Assembly: GCA_903872185.1 (NCBI GenBank)
Contig: CAIQJL010000009.1
Coordinates: 1-36,653 of the forward strand
Source of the DNA: an uncultured Bacteroidota bacterium
GTDB taxonomy: Bacteria > Bacteroidota > Bacteroidia > Bacteroidales > GWA2-32-17
Direction of reading: 5' to 3'
Length of the DNA stretch: 36,653 nt
The notes below the pieces were generated by a model, which was given only the letters and a program-made list of their open reading frames with translations, did not search any database and was not told the origin of the DNA. The translations under genes were made by a program, and so were the position numbers. Below, one piece after another: positions 35,219-36,653 of this stretch. Within the stretch, counting starts at the first letter, position 1. The number at the start of each line of letters is the position of its first letter.

Positions 35219-35229
35219 AACTTAATGTA

Positions 35230-35433
35230 TTAATCTTTTTTCCGATGTGTTATAATATAAATTATAGGTAAAATGCCAATAGTATTAAATATTGCAATGC
35301 ATATAAACCAGGCAAGTTTATTTGCTCGTGCCGATTTCCATAATGCAATAGTTTTCCATATTACATCCCATATTCCAATAATTATTAGTAATGGAATAAA
35401 CCAAACAAAATTAGTAAATAGTTGTGCTTCCAT
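35230..35433 (-). CDS. Small two-helix membrane protein, DUF5652/PLDc_N-like
   Basis: A 67-residue protein with two hydrophobic helices, about 9-30 and 40-61. They flank a cytoplasmic-type loop (KTIALWKSARANKLAWF). The second helix is followed by NTIGILPIIYI and a basic tail HRKKD. WK-ALW-AAR and NT-GILPI-Y are the hallmarks of the DUF5652/PLDc_N-like small membrane proteins, whose function is unknown. It lies 11 bp after the SPFH gene and 11 bp before the RHH gene, so it is translated from the same mRNA and probably works in the same membrane assembly. Confidence 0.8.
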   Translation of the reverse strand: MEAQLFTNFVWFIPLLIIIGIWDVIWKTIALWKSARANKLAWFICIAIFNTIGILPIIYIITHRKKD

Positions 35434-35444
35434 AATTGGTTATT

Positions 35445-36311
35445 TTAATGATTTAAAGTACCTGCATTTACAATTGGAGCCGCTGATTTTTCAGAACAAA
35501 GAACAACCATAAGGTTACTTACCATTGCAGCTTTTTTCTCTTCATCAAGATCAATTATCTTTTTCTTTGATAATTGTTCTAACGCCATTTCTACCATGCT
35601 TACAGCACCTTCCACTATTTTAAAACGTGCTGCAACAACGGCCGTTGCTTGTTGACGCTGTAACATAGCACTTGCAATTTCAGGCGCATATGCTAAATTA
35701 CTAATACGTGCTTCAAGAACAGTGATACCAGCCAACTCTAATCTTTCACGAATTTCTTCTTCTAATTTGTGATTTATTTCATCGCCACCAGAACGTAAGC
35801 TAATATCTTTTTCTTCATCATCAAAATTATCATAAGGATAAGAATGAGCTAATTTTCTAATTGCAGATTCTGTCTGAATTTTTATAAAATTCACATAATC
35901 GTCTACAGCAAATGCAGCTTTAAATGTTTCTTCAACTTTCCAAACTAGAATTACACCTATTAATATAGGGTTTCCAATTTTATCGTTAACCTTTATAAGT
36001 TCGCTGTCAAAGTTACGGGCTCTAAGACTAATTTTCTTTTTCATGTTAAATGGATTTACCCAATAAAAACCATTTTGTTTTACCGTTCCATTGTATTTTC
36101 CAAATAAAATTAAAACTCTTGATTCGTTTGGATCAACAACCATTAAACCAGTAAAGGCAAATACGCCGAATAGTGCAATAAAAATTGTTGCCCCAATAAC
36201 AATTGGGTTTTCTGGAATCGCAATGTTTATTAATGGAGATAATAACATTAATAAGCCTACTAATAATCCTAAATAACCAGAATTTGTTGATAATGTTTTA
36301 GCTTTTTCCAT
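35445..36311 (-). CDS. SPFH/Band 7 domain membrane protein
   Basis: A 288-residue protein. Two N-terminal membrane segments (about 13-31 and 37-57) precede the SPFH domain (about 58-240). Visible SPFH features are VDPNESRVLILFGKYNGTV, GFYWVNPF, SLRARNFDSE, IGVILVWKVEETFKAAFAV and EARISNLAYAPEIASAMLQRQQA. SPFH proteins oligomerise into ring or cage structures in the membrane and act as scaffolds or protease regulators (HflK/C, flotillin, stomatin). This branch has no protease gene beside it; its partners are the DUF5652-like and RHH genes. A well-formed promoter with an overlapping operator-like repeat precedes it. Confidence 0.9.
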   Translation of the reverse strand: MEKAKTLSTNSGYLGLLVGLLMLLSPLINIAIPENPIVIGATIFIALFGVFAFTGLMVVDPNESRVLILFGKYNGTVKQNGFYWVNPFNMKKKISLRARNFDSELIKVNDKIGNPILIGVILVWKVEETFKAAFAVDDYVNFIKIQTESAIRKLAHSYPYDNFDDEEKDISLRSGGDEINHKLEEEIRERLELAGITVLEARISNLAYAPEIASAMLQRQQATAVVAARFKIVEGAVSMVEMALEQLSKKKIIDLDEEKKAAMVSNLMVVLCSEKSAAPIVNAGTLNH

Positions 36312-36315
36312 TTTG

Positions 36316-36338
36316 TGTGATATTAAAGTGATATCACA
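36316..36338. promoter_or_regulatory. Operator-like GTGATAT repeats on the SPFH promoter
   Basis: tgtgatat (36316-36323) and atatcaca (36331-36338) form an inverted repeat. Inside it, gtgatatcac (36328-36337) is itself a perfect 10-bp palindrome. Read another way, gtgatat occurs directly at 36317 and 36328, 11 bp apart, one helical turn. It overlaps the likely -7 box and start point, which fits repression by a ribbon-helix-helix dimer pair. Confidence 0.6.
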
Positions 36339-36369
36339 AAGATACTATATTGAATACCCGAAATGCAAA
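36337..36369 (-). promoter_or_regulatory. Bacteroidota-type promoter of the SPFH-DUF5652-RHH operon
   Basis: On the minus strand, TTTG (36366-36369) and TATCTTTG (36337-36344) match the -33 TTTG and -7 TAnnTTTG boxes exactly, with 21 bp between. The -7 box is 25 bp before the SPFH start codon. Confidence 0.7.
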
Positions 36370-36507
36370 TATTTTCTCGATTATTTTTCATCGCAATTTG
36401 GAATTGGTTGATAATGAGGTAAAAAATTTACAACCTCAACTTCGTTTTTAAAATCTTTCACATTTTAGAATCAAAGAAAAATTATGAATACTTTTTTTCT
36501 GGATATA

Positions 36508-36561
36508 AAATCACATAAATAAAAAAGGAGGCAATTGCCTCCTTTTTTATTTATGTGATTT
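36508..36561. terminator. 54-bp perfect palindrome, terminator of the truncated minus-strand gene
   Basis: Two 27-bp arms are perfectly complementary with no spacer (centre gcaattgc, between 36534 and 36535). The inner part ggaggc/gcctcc followed by six T residues is an intrinsic terminator on both strands. It lies just after the stop of the T9SS cargo gene that enters from the right edge. The full arm is far longer than a terminator needs. Confidence 0.8.
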
Positions 36562-36568
36562 AAGAATT

Positions 36569-36653
36569 TTATTTTTCTCTTAGCAGATAGAAGAATCCTT
36601 TAAATTCATAATCTGTTTCTTTCTTTCCTTTAGCAGTGACAATGTAGTAATAA
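36569..36653 (-). CDS. C-terminal end of a third T9SS type B (CHU_C) cargo, truncated by window edge
   Basis: The frame is open from the right edge to a TAA at 36569-36571. The 27 visible residues read YYYIVTAKGKKETDYEFKG then FFYLLREK. This matches the last two strands of the gliding-motility-associated C-terminal domain (compare YYYIIDLKDG and YTGYVTLVK in the first gene of the window). The rest of the gene lies outside. A very strong hairpin follows the stop. Too little is visible for more than the sorting-domain call. Confidence 0.7.
   Translation of the reverse strand, partial: YYYIVTAKGKKETDYEFKGFFYLLREK

Noticed and set aside
35218-35220. TTG as an alternative start for the RHH gene
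   Set aside because: TTG at 35218-35220 (minus strand) is in another frame; the GTG at 35216-35218 is the in-frame start, and an in-frame TAA precedes it.
35273-35512. Plus-strand 79-codon ORF opposite the DUF5652-like gene
   Set aside because: It is antisense to two genes of a clear operon and has no recognisable features.

Overview
The window is an AT-rich stretch of a Bacteroidota chromosome. The evidence is its large gliding-motility-type (SprB-like) repeat proteins with type IX secretion (T9SS) C-terminal domains, each next to a PorP/SprF-family outer-membrane protein. It also has T9SS type A sorting tails, a type III glutamine synthetase, a glycogen synthase/alpha-glucan phosphorylase fusion, and promoter boxes resembling the Bacteroidota TTTG/TAnnTTTG type. 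Butyrate kinase and a split membrane Fe-S oxidoreductase suggest a fermentative or anaerobic member, perhaps Bacteroidales-like (inference). I see no tRNA, rRNA, CRISPR array, insertion sequence or phage.

Layout. 1-3614 (+): the 3' part of an SprB-like repeat protein, then its PorP/SprF partner. 3768-7086 (-): a tight four-gene operon of an FkbH-like HAD enzyme, methyltransferase, acyl carrier protein and VOC protein. 7346-9745 (-): an MBOAT O-acyltransferase with an SGNH-like partner, separated from the operon by a palindromic element. 10002-12325 (+): a ComM/YifB ATPase and an OmpA-like lipid-free envelope protein. 12431-20007 (-): a three-gene operon of a small secreted protein, a 2016-residue SprB-like protein and a PorP/SprF protein. 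20219-22411 (+): glutamine synthetase III. 22460-23536 (-): butyrate kinase. 23624-25734 (+): two Fe-S oxidoreductase subunits. 25901-30645 (+): two T9SS cargo proteins; the first is an M43-type metalloprotease whose catalytic Glu is replaced. 30779-35023 (+): the glycogen enzyme fusion. 35042-36311 (-): an operon of SPFH protein, DUF5652-like membrane protein and a 58-residue ribbon-helix-helix regulator with a GTG start. 36569-36653 (-): the C-terminal end of a third T9SS type B cargo.

How the genes work together. Much of the window builds the cell surface: secreted adhesin-like proteins, their outer-membrane partners, and possibly an ACP-dependent acyl decoration pathway (FkbH, ACP, methyltransferase, VOC, MBOAT, SGNH). 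The rest is core metabolism: nitrogen assimilation, butyrate and electron transfer, and glycogen turnover.

The points most worth a second look are four. They are the FkbH/ACP/MBOAT region as a candidate undescribed surface-modification pathway; the pseudoprotease; the SPFH-DUF5652-RHH operon with a GTGATAT operator-like site on its own promoter; and a set of palindromic intergenic elements, including a two-copy family and a 54-bp perfect palindrome. Every intergenic gap is under 300 bp.
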